DNA from: an uncultured Collinsella sp.
GTDB lineage: Bacteria > Actinomycetota > Coriobacteriia > Coriobacteriales > Coriobacteriaceae
NCBI GenBank assembly: GCA_900549745.1
Contig: URPJ01000005.1
Span: forward strand, 1 to 64,000
Reading direction: 5' to 3'
DNA length: 64,000 bases
A program made the position numbers and the translations under genes. How positions within the stretch are numbered: position 1 is the first letter of the stretch; every line of letters starts with the position of its first letter. Below are positions 7,473 through 15,280 of this stretch, piece by piece. Below the pieces are notes generated by a model. It made no database searches and was not told where the DNA came from. It saw only the letters and a program-made list of their open reading frames with translations.

Positions 7473-8642
7473 ATGAGCACGTACGCAATTAAGGCTGACA
7501 AGTTCTTCTTGCCGGCAGGTCCGCAACTGGGCGGCTATCTTATGGTCGAGGATGGCGTCTTTGGCGCTTGGCAGGCCGACGAGCCCTCTTGCGAGATTAA
7601 GGACTACACGGGATCGTGGATTGCACCGGGCATGGTCGATACTCACATCCATGGCTTCTACAACCACTCGACTACCGATAACGACCCTGAGGGCATCGAT
7701 ATCAGTTCGACCGAGCTCGCCCGCCGTGGCACCACCAGCTGGCTGCCCACGACGTTCACCGACGGCGTCGATCAGATCAAGGACGCCTGCGCGGCTATCG
7801 CTCAGGCGGACGAGGGTCGCGGCCCCGACTTCTGCGGTGCACGCATTCAGGGCATCTACCTGGAGGGCCCCTTCTTTACCATGAAGCACGTGGGCGCGCA
7901 GAATCCCGCTTACCTGATCGATCCCTCCGAGGAGGTTTTCGATCAGTGGCAGGAGGCTGCGGGCGGTCGCATCGTTAAGAGCGCCATGGCAGCCGAGCGC
8001 GACGGAGCCGCTGCTTATGCGGCTGCTCTGAACGCCAAGGGTGTGGTGACCAGCATCGGTCACTCCGACGCCACCTACGATGAGTGCATTGCCGCCATCA
8101 ACGCCGGTGCCAGCTGCTTTACGCATACCTATAACGGTCAGCGCGGCCTGCATCACCGTGAGCCCGGTGTCGTGGGCGCTGCCATGTCCACGCCCGAGAC
8201 CTACGCCGAGATCATCTGTGACGGCAAGCACGTAAACCCTGCCGTCATCAAGGCACTGCTGCAGGCAAAGGGCTGGCAGCACACGGTGCTCATCACCGAC
8301 TGCCTGGGTTGCGGCGGCATGCCCGAGGGCAGCTACACCAGTGGTGGCATGGACGTCATCATGAAGGACAACCTGTGCTGGCTCGCTGACGGCAAGAGTA
8401 TTGCCGGCTCGGTGCTCACGCTTGCCCAGGGCGTCAAGAACATCGTCGACTGGGGCATCGCCAGCGCCGATATCGCCATTCGCATGGCAACCGAGGTGCC
8501 GGCACGCTCCGCGCACATCGAGGATAAGTGCGGCAGCATCATGCCGGGTCGCGACGCCGATTTTGTCGTGTTCGACCATGAGCTCACCCTCGTCGAGACG
8601 TATGTTGGCGGCCAAAGCGTCGGCAACGCCTTTACCGAGTAA
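7473..8642 (+). CDS. agaA: N-acetylgalactosamine-6-phosphate deacetylase (NagA family)
   Basis: The ATG at 7473 is preceded by AAGGAG at 7462-7467. The 389-residue product is an amidohydrolase-fold deacetylase. Visible motifs are the metal site DTHIHGFYNHSTTDND, the YLEGPFF glutamate, GHSDATYDE, FTHTYNGQRGLHHREPG, and the catalytic Asp in LITDCLG. It removes acetate from GalNAc-6-P (or GlcNAc-6-P), feeding AgaS. The context favours GalNAc-6-P. Its last 44 codons are duplicated as a remnant at 11369-11500. Confidence 0.9.
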   Translation: MSTYAIKADKFFLPAGPQLGGYLMVEDGVFGAWQADEPSCEIKDYTGSWIAPGMVDTHIHGFYNHSTTDNDPEGIDISSTELARRGTTSWLPTTFTDGVDQIKDACAAIAQADEGRGPDFCGARIQGIYLEGPFFTMKHVGAQNPAYLIDPSEEVFDQWQEAAGGRIVKSAMAAERDGAAAYAAALNAKGVVTSIGHSDATYDECIAAINAGASCFTHTYNGQRGLHHREPGVVGAAMSTPETYAEIICDGKHVNPAVIKALLQAKGWQHTVLITDCLGCGGMPEGSYTSGGMDVIMKDNLCWLADGKSIAGSVLTLAQGVKNIVDWGIASADIAIRMATEVPARSAHIEDKCGSIMPGRDADFVVFDHELTLVETYVGGQSVGNAFTE

Positions 8643-8646
8643 CGAT

Positions 8647-8686
8647 AGAAAAAGACGGCGGGCCCGAATCTGCTCGGACCCGCCGT
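8647..8686 (-). terminator. Convergent terminator between agaA and flavodoxin
   Basis: A 13-bp stem (8655-8667 with 8674-8686) has its T-run (TCTTTTTC) on the minus strand. It ends the flavodoxin transcript, and the stem may also slow agaA transcription. Confidence 0.75.
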
Positions 8687-8717
8687 ATGGGTTAAACGCT
8701 CAAAAGCACCTTAACAG

Positions 8718-9302
8718 TTACAGCTTGTTAGCGATCTTCTTTGCCGTGCGCTTAACGCCGGCCACCAGGCCTCCTGCAGGATGCTCCTTTTCGTAGGCTA
8801 GACGCTTCTCGCGCTTGGCGTACTCTTCGACGATGATGTCGCCATACTCGTTTTCGATCTTGTCGAAGAAGTCGACGGCGCCTTTAATTTCCTCGGCGGT
8901 CGGGTGTCCCTTTTGGACACCGCCGGTGAGTTTGAACGGCCCCCACGTATCAAAGCCGGGGCAGCCGTAGACACCCATAAAGATGGCCTGCCTCATGCGG
9001 CAGATGCCATCGATATCTTTGCCGTACCATTTGTTCTTGCCACCGTAGGTCATAAGGCCAAACACCTTGTCCTGCGGCTGCAGCACGTTCGTGAGCACGC
9101 GTGCCATGTCCTTGTCGATCTCGGAGTAATAGATGCCCGTGGCGACACCGATCAGATGATATTCGTGCAGGTCGGGGTACTCGTTTTTACCGAGCGTCTT
9201 GACGTCGAGGGTATCGATCTCGGGGTGTGCCTCGACGATGGCGTCCACGAGCTTTTTCGTATTGCCGTGATGGCGCGAGGCGTAGAGGATGATGGTTCGC
9301 AT
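8718..9302 (-). CDS. Flavodoxin-family protein
   Basis: I start at the ATG with product MRTIILYASRHHGNT, which has GAAAGG just upstream; an upstream ATG adds ten residues without a good ribosome site. The 194-residue product has the flavodoxin FMN phosphate loop YASRHHGNTKKL at residues 6-17, and the loops GVATGIYYSEID and LMTYGGKNKWYG. The C-terminal 40 residues are basic and may contact membrane or partner. It probably carries electrons or reduces quinones in the cytoplasm. It is the only minus-strand gene in the aga region and has no obvious pathway link. Confidence 0.8.
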   Translation of the reverse strand: MRTIILYASRHHGNTKKLVDAIVEAHPEIDTLDVKTLGKNEYPDLHEYHLIGVATGIYYSEIDKDMARVLTNVLQPQDKVFGLMTYGGKNKWYGKDIDGICRMRQAIFMGVYGCPGFDTWGPFKLTGGVQKGHPTAEEIKGAVDFFDKIENEYGDIIVEEYAKREKRLAYEKEHPAGGLVAGVKRTAKKIANKL

Positions 9303-9458
9303 AAGAAGGCCTTTCAGCTGTAATTGCATCAATGTCTGTATGGTACCCCGTTACATGGCTGGGATACCGGATGCATCGATGAACATGCGGGTTTGTCCTT
9401 TGGTCAGGGCCGAGACGGGTTCTTGCGAGCAAAAAGCAGTTGTTCGAAAGGATGGGCA

Positions 9459-10340
9459 ATGGAATACGCTCTCTCCAACGATTCGATTTCTATTACGGTG
9501 TCCACGGCTGGTGGTTCGTTTACCTCGATTGAGGCCGGAGGTCGCGAGTATCTGTGGCAGGGCGATCCCGCCGTGTGGTCTGGCCAGGCACCGATTTGCT
9601 TCCCGATTTGCGGAGGCTTGCGCGATAACAACGCCATGACGTTTGCCGGGCATCATGTAAAGCTCGCTCGCCATGGGTTTGCGCGCAAACAGGAGTGGAA
9701 GCTGCTGAGCCAGAGCGAGAACGAGCTGGCGATGTGCCTGGCTTCGGAGGATAACGCCGCGCTGCTGAGCGATTATCCGTATCCGTTTAAGCTTGTCGCC
9801 CGTTATACGCTTGAGGGAGATGCCGTTCGCGTCTCCTATGAGGTGACCAACGAGGGAACCGAGGACATGCCGTTCTTTATCGGCGGTCATCCCGGCTTTA
9901 GGTGTCCGCTCGATGAGGGCGAGGCCTATACGGACTACGAGTTGCGCTTTGAGAAAGACGAGGCTGCGGAGCTCTGCACCGCCGTTCCCTCGACTGGATT
10001 GATTGACGTGGCAAACCGCTCCAAGAACCCCATGGTGGGAAAGACGCTGCCCCTGTCGCACGAGCTCTTCGATTTTGCGGAGACCATCTTTGACGTGCTC
10101 GAGAGCCGTCAGGTCACGCTTTCCAAAAAGGGCGAGGACAAGGGCGTCCGCCTGAGCTTTGAGGGCTTCCCATATCTCATTGTGTGGAGCAAGCCCGAGG
10201 GCGATTTTGTGGCGGTTGAGCCTTGGGGCGGTCTCTCGACCTGCTCCGATGAGGACGACGTGCTTGAGCATAAGCGCGGCTGCCTTGTCGCCAAGCCCAA
10301 GGAGACCGTCGTTCGCTCGTTCACGATTGAGATCCTGTAA
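9459..10340 (+). CDS. lacX: LacX-like aldose 1-epimerase family protein, copy 1
   Basis: The ATG at 9459 has AAAGGATGGG ahead of it; the longer frame upstream lacks support. The 293-residue protein has the galactose-mutarotase fold of the LacX type: REYLWQGDPAVWSGQAPICFPICGGLRD near the start, the conserved LARHGFAR and FFIGGHPGFRCPLDEGE. LacX proteins are probably sugar or sugar-phosphate mutarotases; substrate is unproven. It precedes a tagatose-6-phosphate kinase. The same pair is repeated at 35197-37070 with very similar protein sequence, so one arose by duplication. Confidence 0.85.
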   Translation: MEYALSNDSISITVSTAGGSFTSIEAGGREYLWQGDPAVWSGQAPICFPICGGLRDNNAMTFAGHHVKLARHGFARKQEWKLLSQSENELAMCLASEDNAALLSDYPYPFKLVARYTLEGDAVRVSYEVTNEGTEDMPFFIGGHPGFRCPLDEGEAYTDYELRFEKDEAAELCTAVPSTGLIDVANRSKNPMVGKTLPLSHELFDFAETIFDVLESRQVTLSKKGEDKGVRLSFEGFPYLIVWSKPEGDFVAVEPWGGLSTCSDEDDVLEHKRGCLVAKPKETVVRSFTIEIL

Positions 10341-10399
10341 TTCCGTTTTGTCGACTCGTATCGCGAGGCACAAGGAGCCTGCGAGATAAGGAGCTAAAA

Positions 10400-11335
10400 A
10401 TGATCCTCACCGTTACGATGAACCCGTCTGTCGATACGCGCTATCAGCTCGACGAGCTCGTTATCGACGACGTCAACCGCGTGACGCCCGAAAAGACCGC
10501 CGGCGGCAAGGGCCTCAACGTGGCCCGTGTGCTGGGTCAGCTGGGCGACGACGTTGTGGCAACCGGTCTGCTCGGCGGCCACATGGGCGCCTACATGGCT
10601 GAGCTCATGGACGCCAACGGTATTAACAACGACTTTGTGCCCATCAAGGGCGAGACTCGCATTTGCCTCAACATCCTCCACGCCGGCAACCAGACTGAGC
10701 TGCTCGAGAGTGGCCCGACAATTGCCCCCGAGGAGCTCGATGCCTTTACCGCCAAGTTTACCGAGCTTGCGGGCAAGGCCGACGTCGTCACCATTTCGGG
10801 TTCGCTGCCCCGCGGTGTCGAGGCAGACTACTATGCCAAGATCACGGGCATTGCAGAGAACGCCGGAGCCAAGGTGCTGCTCGATACCTCGGGTGCTTCG
10901 CTCGAGGCCGCCCTTAAGTCCGAAATTAAGCCCGAGCTGGTCAAGCCCAACCTGACCGAGATCAACGGCCTTCTGGGCACGAGCTTTACCACCGACGATG
11001 TGGACGAGCTCCGCGCCGCGCTCGCCTCTGATGTCCGCTTCTCCGATATCCCCTGGGTCGTCGTGTCCATGGGTGCTGCCGGCTCCGTTGGCTTCCACAA
11101 TGGCCGTGCGTTCCGCGCAAAGACGCCCGATATCCCTGCCGTTAACGCCACGGGCTCTGGTGACTCCACTATCGCAGGCTTCGCGCATGCCATTGCTGCT
11201 GGCGCAGACGACGAGACGGTGCTGCGTACCGCCAACACCTGCGGCAAGCTCAACGCCATGGATCCCATGACTGGCCACTTGGTTATGGATCGTTGGGACG
11301 AGGTCTACAACGGCGTTGTCGTGACCGAGCTGTAA
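10400..11335 (+). CDS. lacC: Tagatose-6-phosphate kinase / 1-phosphofructokinase family, copy 1
   Basis: The 311-residue PfkB-family kinase starts MILTVTMNPSVDTRYQL. It has the GGKGLNVARVL sugar-binding motif, VKPNLTEINGLLG, and the catalytic NATGSGDSTIAGF containing the base Asp. It phosphorylates tagatose-6-phosphate to the 1,6-bisphosphate, consuming ATP. This drains the aga route here, while copy 2 (36135) sits in the lac route. Fructose-1-phosphate is the main alternative substrate for the family. A GGAG site precedes the start. Confidence 0.88.
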   Translation: MILTVTMNPSVDTRYQLDELVIDDVNRVTPEKTAGGKGLNVARVLGQLGDDVVATGLLGGHMGAYMAELMDANGINNDFVPIKGETRICLNILHAGNQTELLESGPTIAPEELDAFTAKFTELAGKADVVTISGSLPRGVEADYYAKITGIAENAGAKVLLDTSGASLEAALKSEIKPELVKPNLTEINGLLGTSFTTDDVDELRAALASDVRFSDIPWVVVSMGAAGSVGFHNGRAFRAKTPDIPAVNATGSGDSTIAGFAHAIAAGADDETVLRTANTCGKLNAMDPMTGHLVMDRWDEVYNGVVVTEL

Positions 11336-11368
11336 GGGCTTGGGCGTCGGCCCCGGCATCGATTGCTA

Positions 11369-11500
11369 GCTCATGTCGACGACAAGTGCGATAGCATTAT
11401 GTCGGGGCGCGACGCCGACGTTGTCGTGTTCAATCCCGACCTTACCCTGGTCGAGACGTATGTGGGCGGCAACAGCGTCGGTAACGCGTTTACCGAGTAG
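11369..11500 (+). pseudogene. 3' remnant of a second agaA/nagA gene
   Basis: The 44 codons from 11369 to a TAG at 11498 encode AHVDDKCDSIMSGRDADVV and then LTLVETYVGG, ending in GNAFTE. This matches the C-terminus of the deacetylase at 7473 (AHIEDKCGSIMPGRDADFV and GNAFTE) residue for residue apart from a few substitutions. No start or catalytic part exists upstream, where the lacC gene ends at 11335. It is a decayed paralogue or a by-product of the duplication that created the two lacX-lacC pairs. Confidence 0.85.
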
Positions 11501-11532
11501 CTGCCAAAGGGACGATCCGAGAGGGGATTTAG

Positions 11533-12006
11533 ATGATTTACGGTGCATTGGGCGATATCGAGGAGTACCGCGGAATGCTCAAGGGCCTCGACGTGTTGAT
11601 CGATTGGCTCGAGGAGAACGATCCGGCGCAGCTCGAGGTCGGCAGCCATCCGATTCTGGGCGACAAGGTCTTTGCGAACGTCATGGCTCCCACGACGCGT
11701 CCCGAGGCCGAGGCTCACTATGAGACGCATCAGCGCTATCACGATGTGCAAATCGATGTTGAGGGTCGCGAGGCCTTTAAGGTCGCTACGGGCAGCTTGA
11801 CGCTGGTCCAGGAGTTTGACGAGAAGGACGACTACGATCTGGTCGATTCCGACGCTTCGATCGCCGGCGATCTTGCTGACGATAAGTTTGCGCTGTTCGT
11901 TGCCGGCGAGCCTCACATGCCCACGCTCGAGTTCCCGGGCGATGGCGCTCAGCCGGTCAAGAAGATCTGCTTTAAGCTGCTTGCAGATGCTTACTGGGAG
12001 GAGTAA
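11533..12006 (+). CDS. YhcH/YjgK/YiaL family protein
   Basis: The 157-residue protein starts MIYGALGDIEEYRG and carries the family metal-binding pattern around ETHQRYHDVQIDVEG and FALFVAGEPHMP. The family forms a cupin-like barrel and occurs in sialic acid, amino-sugar and galactose operons. Roles as anomerase or sugar-phosphate isomerase have been proposed. It follows the deacetylase remnant by 32 bases with GAGAGGGGA as ribosome site. Within this region it probably assists a sugar-phosphate interconversion, but the substrate is unknown. Confidence 0.85.
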   Translation: MIYGALGDIEEYRGMLKGLDVLIDWLEENDPAQLEVGSHPILGDKVFANVMAPTTRPEAEAHYETHQRYHDVQIDVEGREAFKVATGSLTLVQEFDEKDDYDLVDSDASIAGDLADDKFALFVAGEPHMPTLEFPGDGAQPVKKICFKLLADAYWEE

Positions 12007-12065
12007 CGCGCTGCTCGGCTGAGCTGTTCGTGTTGTGAGCGTTATCCTTTGGGGGAGCGCGCTTA

Positions 12066-12118
12066 GGCCCCGCTGATCGCGGTTCCTTAGGGGATTGCGG
12101 CTGGCGGGGCTTTTTGTT
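12066..12118 (+). terminator. Terminator after yhcH
   Basis: The stem GCCCCGC (12067) pairs with GCGGGGC (12104) around an inner imperfect stem and is followed by TTTTTGTT. Confidence 0.75.
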
Positions 12119-12180
12119 GAGTATGGGAGTTACCGGCGGCGTTGTACTTGGGTTGGCGCATTCGCACTCCAAATCGGCAA

Positions 12181-12204
12181 CAAAAAAGCCGCCCAAAGGC
12201 GGCT
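12181..12204 (-). terminator. Terminator of the tRNA-Thr transcript
   Basis: A 7-bp stem AGCCGCC / GGCGGCT is followed on the minus strand by TTTTTTG. It lies 12 bases after the tRNA 3' end. Confidence 0.8.
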
Positions 12205-12215
12205 GTCTTGTGCAA

Positions 12216-12291
12216 TGGAGCCAGCGACCGGGCTCGAACCGGTGACCCCCGCTTTACGAGAGCGGTGCTCTACCAACTGAGCTACGCTGGC
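12216..12291 (-). tRNA. tRNA-Thr (anticodon CGT)
   Basis: The minus strand folds as a full cloverleaf of 76 bases. It has acceptor stem GCCAGCG/CGCTGGC, D-arm with AGCTCAGTTGGTAGAGC and anticodon stem CCGCT/AGCGG around the loop CTCGTAA. It also has the T-arm GGTTCGAGCC and an encoded CCA end. Anticodon CGT reads ACG (Thr). No integrase or attachment-site duplication is evident beside it. Confidence 0.95.
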
Positions 12292-12330
12292 GGCCATATG
12301 GTGACGCAACTGAGGCGTCAACGGCTGTCT

Positions 12331-12359
12331 ATGATACGGGACATCGCAAATCTGCGCAA
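12331..12359 (-). promoter_or_regulatory. Probable tRNA-Thr promoter
   Basis: On the minus strand TTGCGC and TATCAT are separated by 17 bases. The -10 lies about 40 bases upstream of the tRNA 5' end. Confidence 0.4.
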
Positions 12360-12448
12360 GTGTTCTGACGGCTTTTCTCACTTTAAATGCACTAATATTG
12401 GAGACGTGATGTCTCGCTCTTACGGGTCTCAAACAGAATGGGGCTGTC

Positions 12449-12931
12449 ATGGCTCAACCCAGGATTCTTCTCACGCGTATCGATGACCGCTTCATTTACG
12501 GGCAAGATGTTGCGCTGTGGAACGAGGCCGTGGGTTCCAACCTTGTCCTAATCGTCAACGATGAGATCGCGGCGGATTCGCGCCAATGGGCACCCATGAG
12601 GGTGGCGGCACCAGAAGGCGTTTGGACACGGTTTTTCTCAGTGCAAAAGACCATCGACATCATTCACACCGCGACACCGCGTCAATGGATTCTGGTCATG
12701 GTGGCCTCACCCGCCGATGCGCTCGCACTGGTTAAGGGCGGCGTGCCCATCACCAAGATCAGCATTGGCCATATGCAGGCAGGGGAGGGCAAGCATCCCA
12801 TAACGCCCGCGGTTGCCGTGAGCGACGCAGACGTTGCTGCCCTCAAAGAACTGCAGGCGCTCGGCATAGAGCTAGAAATCCGCTATCTCCCCAGTTCCGC
12901 CCCCGACCCCATCGGCAATCTGTTCAACTGA
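12449..12931 (+). CDS. Orphan EIIB-like PTS protein lacking the active histidine
   Basis: The 160-residue protein aligns end to end with the EIIB at 2711 (same length, RILLTRIDDR start, GVPITKISIGHMQAGEGK middle). In the active loop, RLVHGQV of the true EIIB has become RFIYGQD, so residue 17 is Tyr rather than the phospho-accepting His. No EIIA, EIIC or EIID gene is adjacent. The open frame is intact without frameshifts, so it is not a simple pseudogene. It may act as a decoy, a binding partner or a regulatory relic. Loss of PTS catalysis is a strong inference from the missing residue. Confidence 0.8.
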   Translation: MAQPRILLTRIDDRFIYGQDVALWNEAVGSNLVLIVNDEIAADSRQWAPMRVAAPEGVWTRFFSVQKTIDIIHTATPRQWILVMVASPADALALVKGGVPITKISIGHMQAGEGKHPITPAVAVSDADVAALKELQALGIELEIRYLPSSAPDPIGNLFN

Positions 12932-12994
12932 TCCCTTGGGGACGGAGGAAAACGGATCATTTTGCCCTTGCGAGGGACGCGGCGATGCCGCCTG

Positions 12995-13150
12995 TCAAAA
13001 ACTATGTCCGTTTACTACGTTTGATCGGCTATCGCCGAGCATGTCGAATTTGGGTAAAACAAAACCGCAGGTAGACGGCTCGCGAATTTAACAAAAACCG
13101 GTGCATGGTCGAGCATCCTGGGCTAAACGTAGTAAATGGGCATAGTTTTG
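12995..13150. repeat. Large imperfect hairpin element with AAACCGCAGGT
   Basis: The arms CAAAAACTATGTCCGTTTAC (12996) onward and the inverted copy ending near 13150 pair over about 28 bases with few mismatches. The central part holds AAACCGCAGGT at 13062-13072 and a GCCGAGCATGTCG segment. A related structure lies at 53149-53270. It occupies the gap between the orphan EIIB and galM. Confidence 0.7.
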
Positions 13151-13194
13151 ATATGTCACTCATACAGTCACAGCGAAAATGAGCCCAAAAGATG

Positions 13195-13231
13195 AAAAAG
13201 CGCCCGTCGGCGGTGGTGCTGGCGGGCGCTG
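13195..13231 (-). terminator. Terminator of galM
   Basis: On the minus strand AGCGCCCG pairs with CGGGCGCT and is followed by TTTTTC. Confidence 0.75.
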
Positions 13232-13256
13232 CTGTGCGATATGTCGCGTTGTGGGC

Positions 13257-14309
13257 TTAGTGCCTCATAAAGTGATATTCGATCACATTGCTGTAGGGGT
13301 GACCCGGGCCCACAATGCCCTGCGGGAACAGCGGCTGGTGCGGCGTGTCGGGGTACATCTCTGCCTCGAGGGCAAATCCGGCGCCCCAGCCATAGTTGGC
13401 ATCGTCCTTGGCATGCTCGTCGCCCAGCCAGTTGCCGGTGTAGAGCTGCACGCCCGGGGCGGTGGTGTAGTAGTCCAGTTCGCGGCCGGTCCACATCTCC
13501 TCAACATGCATCGCGCGGCGCAGATTACGGCCGTACTGATAGCCATCGATGCACAGACAGTGATCGTAGCCACGGGCCTGCTTAATCTGCGGGTCGTCGG
13601 CTTCCATGCCAGGCGCGACGGGGCGCAGCTCGCGGAAGTCAAACGGCGTTCCCTCGACCGGAGCAATCTCGCCGGTGGGGATGTTCTGCTCGTTAATGGG
13701 CAGGTAGTGGGCAGCGTTGGCAACAAAGAAGTGCTCGCAGTCCATGCCGGCGTTGTGACCGGCAAGGTTAAAGTACGTGTGGTTGGTCATGGACACGTAG
13801 GTGGCGCGGTCGCTCTCGCAGCCATACTCGATGCGGAAGACGCCGGCGCGCGTCACGGTAAACACGGCCGTAAAGGTGCGGTTGCCGGGCAGGCCCAACT
13901 CGCCATCCTCAAGTGAGGTGGTCATGCGCACGGCGTTGTGGACCTCGTCGAGTTCAACATCCCATACGCGCTTGTGCAGACCATGCTCAAGATCGCTGTG
14001 CAGGTTGTTGACGCCTTCGTTGGCTGGCATATGCCAGTCCGTGCCGGCGATGGTGATCGTGGCGCCCGCGGTGCGGTTGGCCACAGGTCCGATGGTCGCG
14101 CCAAAGCAGGCGGGGTTGTCAAAGTAATCCTCGAGCTTATCGAAGCCCAGCACCACATCGCGCACGTTGCCGGGAATGTCGGGCACGTCGATGCCCAGCA
14201 CGGTGGCGCCATAGTCCATAATGCGAACGCAGATCTCGGGCCCGTTGAGGGTGTAACGATGGACGGGGGTACCGCACGGAGCGGTGCCGAAAAGCTCGGA
14301 AGTGATCAT
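13257..14309 (-). CDS. galM: Aldose 1-epimerase (galactose mutarotase)
   Basis: The start giving MITSELFGTAPCG is preceded by TTAGGAACC. The 350-residue protein is a canonical GalM. It has the substrate-binding NRTAG at about 80, the catalytic His in TNHTYFNLAGH and GYDHCLCID. The catalytic base Glu is probably in FALEAEMYPDTPHQP near the C-terminus. It interconverts alpha- and beta-galactose, supplying the alpha form to GalK. It is divergent from a DeoR regulator, which may control it. It is only distantly related to the LacX-like proteins at 9459 and 35197. Confidence 0.92.
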   Translation of the reverse strand: MITSELFGTAPCGTPVHRYTLNGPEICVRIMDYGATVLGIDVPDIPGNVRDVVLGFDKLEDYFDNPACFGATIGPVANRTAGATITIAGTDWHMPANEGVNNLHSDLEHGLHKRVWDVELDEVHNAVRMTTSLEDGELGLPGNRTFTAVFTVTRAGVFRIEYGCESDRATYVSMTNHTYFNLAGHNAGMDCEHFFVANAAHYLPINEQNIPTGEIAPVEGTPFDFRELRPVAPGMEADDPQIKQARGYDHCLCIDGYQYGRNLRRAMHVEEMWTGRELDYYTTAPGVQLYTGNWLGDEHAKDDANYGWGAGFALEAEMYPDTPHQPLFPQGIVGPGHPYSNVIEYHFMRH

Positions 14310-14515
14310 TTGGTTCCTAACATCGAGGTATTTCCGACAAACTGTAGCGCGAACAGGCGAGATTATCACTACACCCCACTAAAGCAGGGGGTATTTTTCT
14401 CAAAAAAGTGATGATTGGAGCTGTGCGGGCGTTCATTTTTGACGCGCACGAGTCTGATACAATTTGTTCGTTACTGTTTGAATGATATGCGCGCAAAGAA
14501 CGGCGAGGATTCATC

Positions 14516-15280
14516 GTGATTAAGGCAGAGCGACAGGATAAGGTTCGGCAGCTGCTCGAAGAGCAGGGCACGGTCTCGGTTAAAGAGATTTCTGATGCGT
14601 TAGGTGTCTCGGATATGACGATCCGCCGCGACCTTGAGGAACTTGCGAGCCTGGGCGAGATCGAACGCGTGCACGGTGGAGCCCGCAGTGCGCAGGGCCG
14701 TCCACATGCTATGTTGCGCCATGAGTATTCGCACAGCGAAAAGCGCACCAAGCATGCCGAGGAAAAGTTGCAGATCGCGCGCCGCGCCGTGGAGCTTATC
14801 GAGGAAGGCTCGACCATCTTTTTGGGTACGGGCACCACGGTTGAGCAGATGGCCTCGATGCTGCCGGCGTTTCGCCTGCGCATTGTGACCAATTCGCTTT
14901 CGGTGTTTAACCTGCTCGAGGCGCGCGAAGACTGCGAACTGTGCCTGGTGGGCGGCGTGTACCGCCGCCGCACCGCCGCCTTTGTGGGCCCTACGGCCGA
15001 GGACACCTTGCGCGCACTGGGGATCGACGCAGCCTTTATCGGCGCAAACGGCATTCTGGACGGCGACGTGTCCACGTCTAACATGGAAGAGGGCCGTATC
15101 CAGCAGCTCGCTTTTAGTAAGGCAGACTCGCGCTATCTGATCGCCGACTCCAGCAAGATCGGCAAGCGCGACTTCTACACCTTCTGCCGCCTGGACAGCC
15201 TGGACGCCGTGGTATGTGAGCCGAGCATCTCCGCCGAAGATCGTGCCGCCATCGAGGAGCACGCGCAGGTCATTTGCTAA
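14516..15280 (+). CDS. DeoR-family sugar regulator (divergent from galM)
   Basis: A GTG start at 14516 follows GGCGAGGATTC. The 254-residue protein has the DeoR HTH at about residues 6-57 (VSVKEISDALGVSDMTIRRDL, then IERVHGG). A DeoR-C sensor domain follows, with FLGTGTTVEQMA, TNSLSVFNLL and FIGANGI. DeoR repressors of this type respond to sugar phosphates. The gene shares a 206-bp intergenic region with galM. Ligand and targets are not evident from sequence. Confidence 0.88.
   Translation: MIKAERQDKVRQLLEEQGTVSVKEISDALGVSDMTIRRDLEELASLGEIERVHGGARSAQGRPHAMLRHEYSHSEKRTKHAEEKLQIARRAVELIEEGSTIFLGTGTTVEQMASMLPAFRLRIVTNSLSVFNLLEAREDCELCLVGGVYRRRTAAFVGPTAEDTLRALGIDAAFIGANGILDGDVSTSNMEEGRIQQLAFSKADSRYLIADSSKIGKRDFYTFCRLDSLDAVVCEPSISAEDRAAIEEHAQVIC

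Noticed and set aside
12216..12291. Genomic-island attachment site at the tRNA gene
   Set aside because: No integrase gene or direct repeat of the tRNA 3' end is seen within the window.
12449..12931. Active EIIB of a second PTS
   Set aside because: The phospho-histidine is replaced by Tyr and no partner genes are adjacent, so it is not called a working EIIB.
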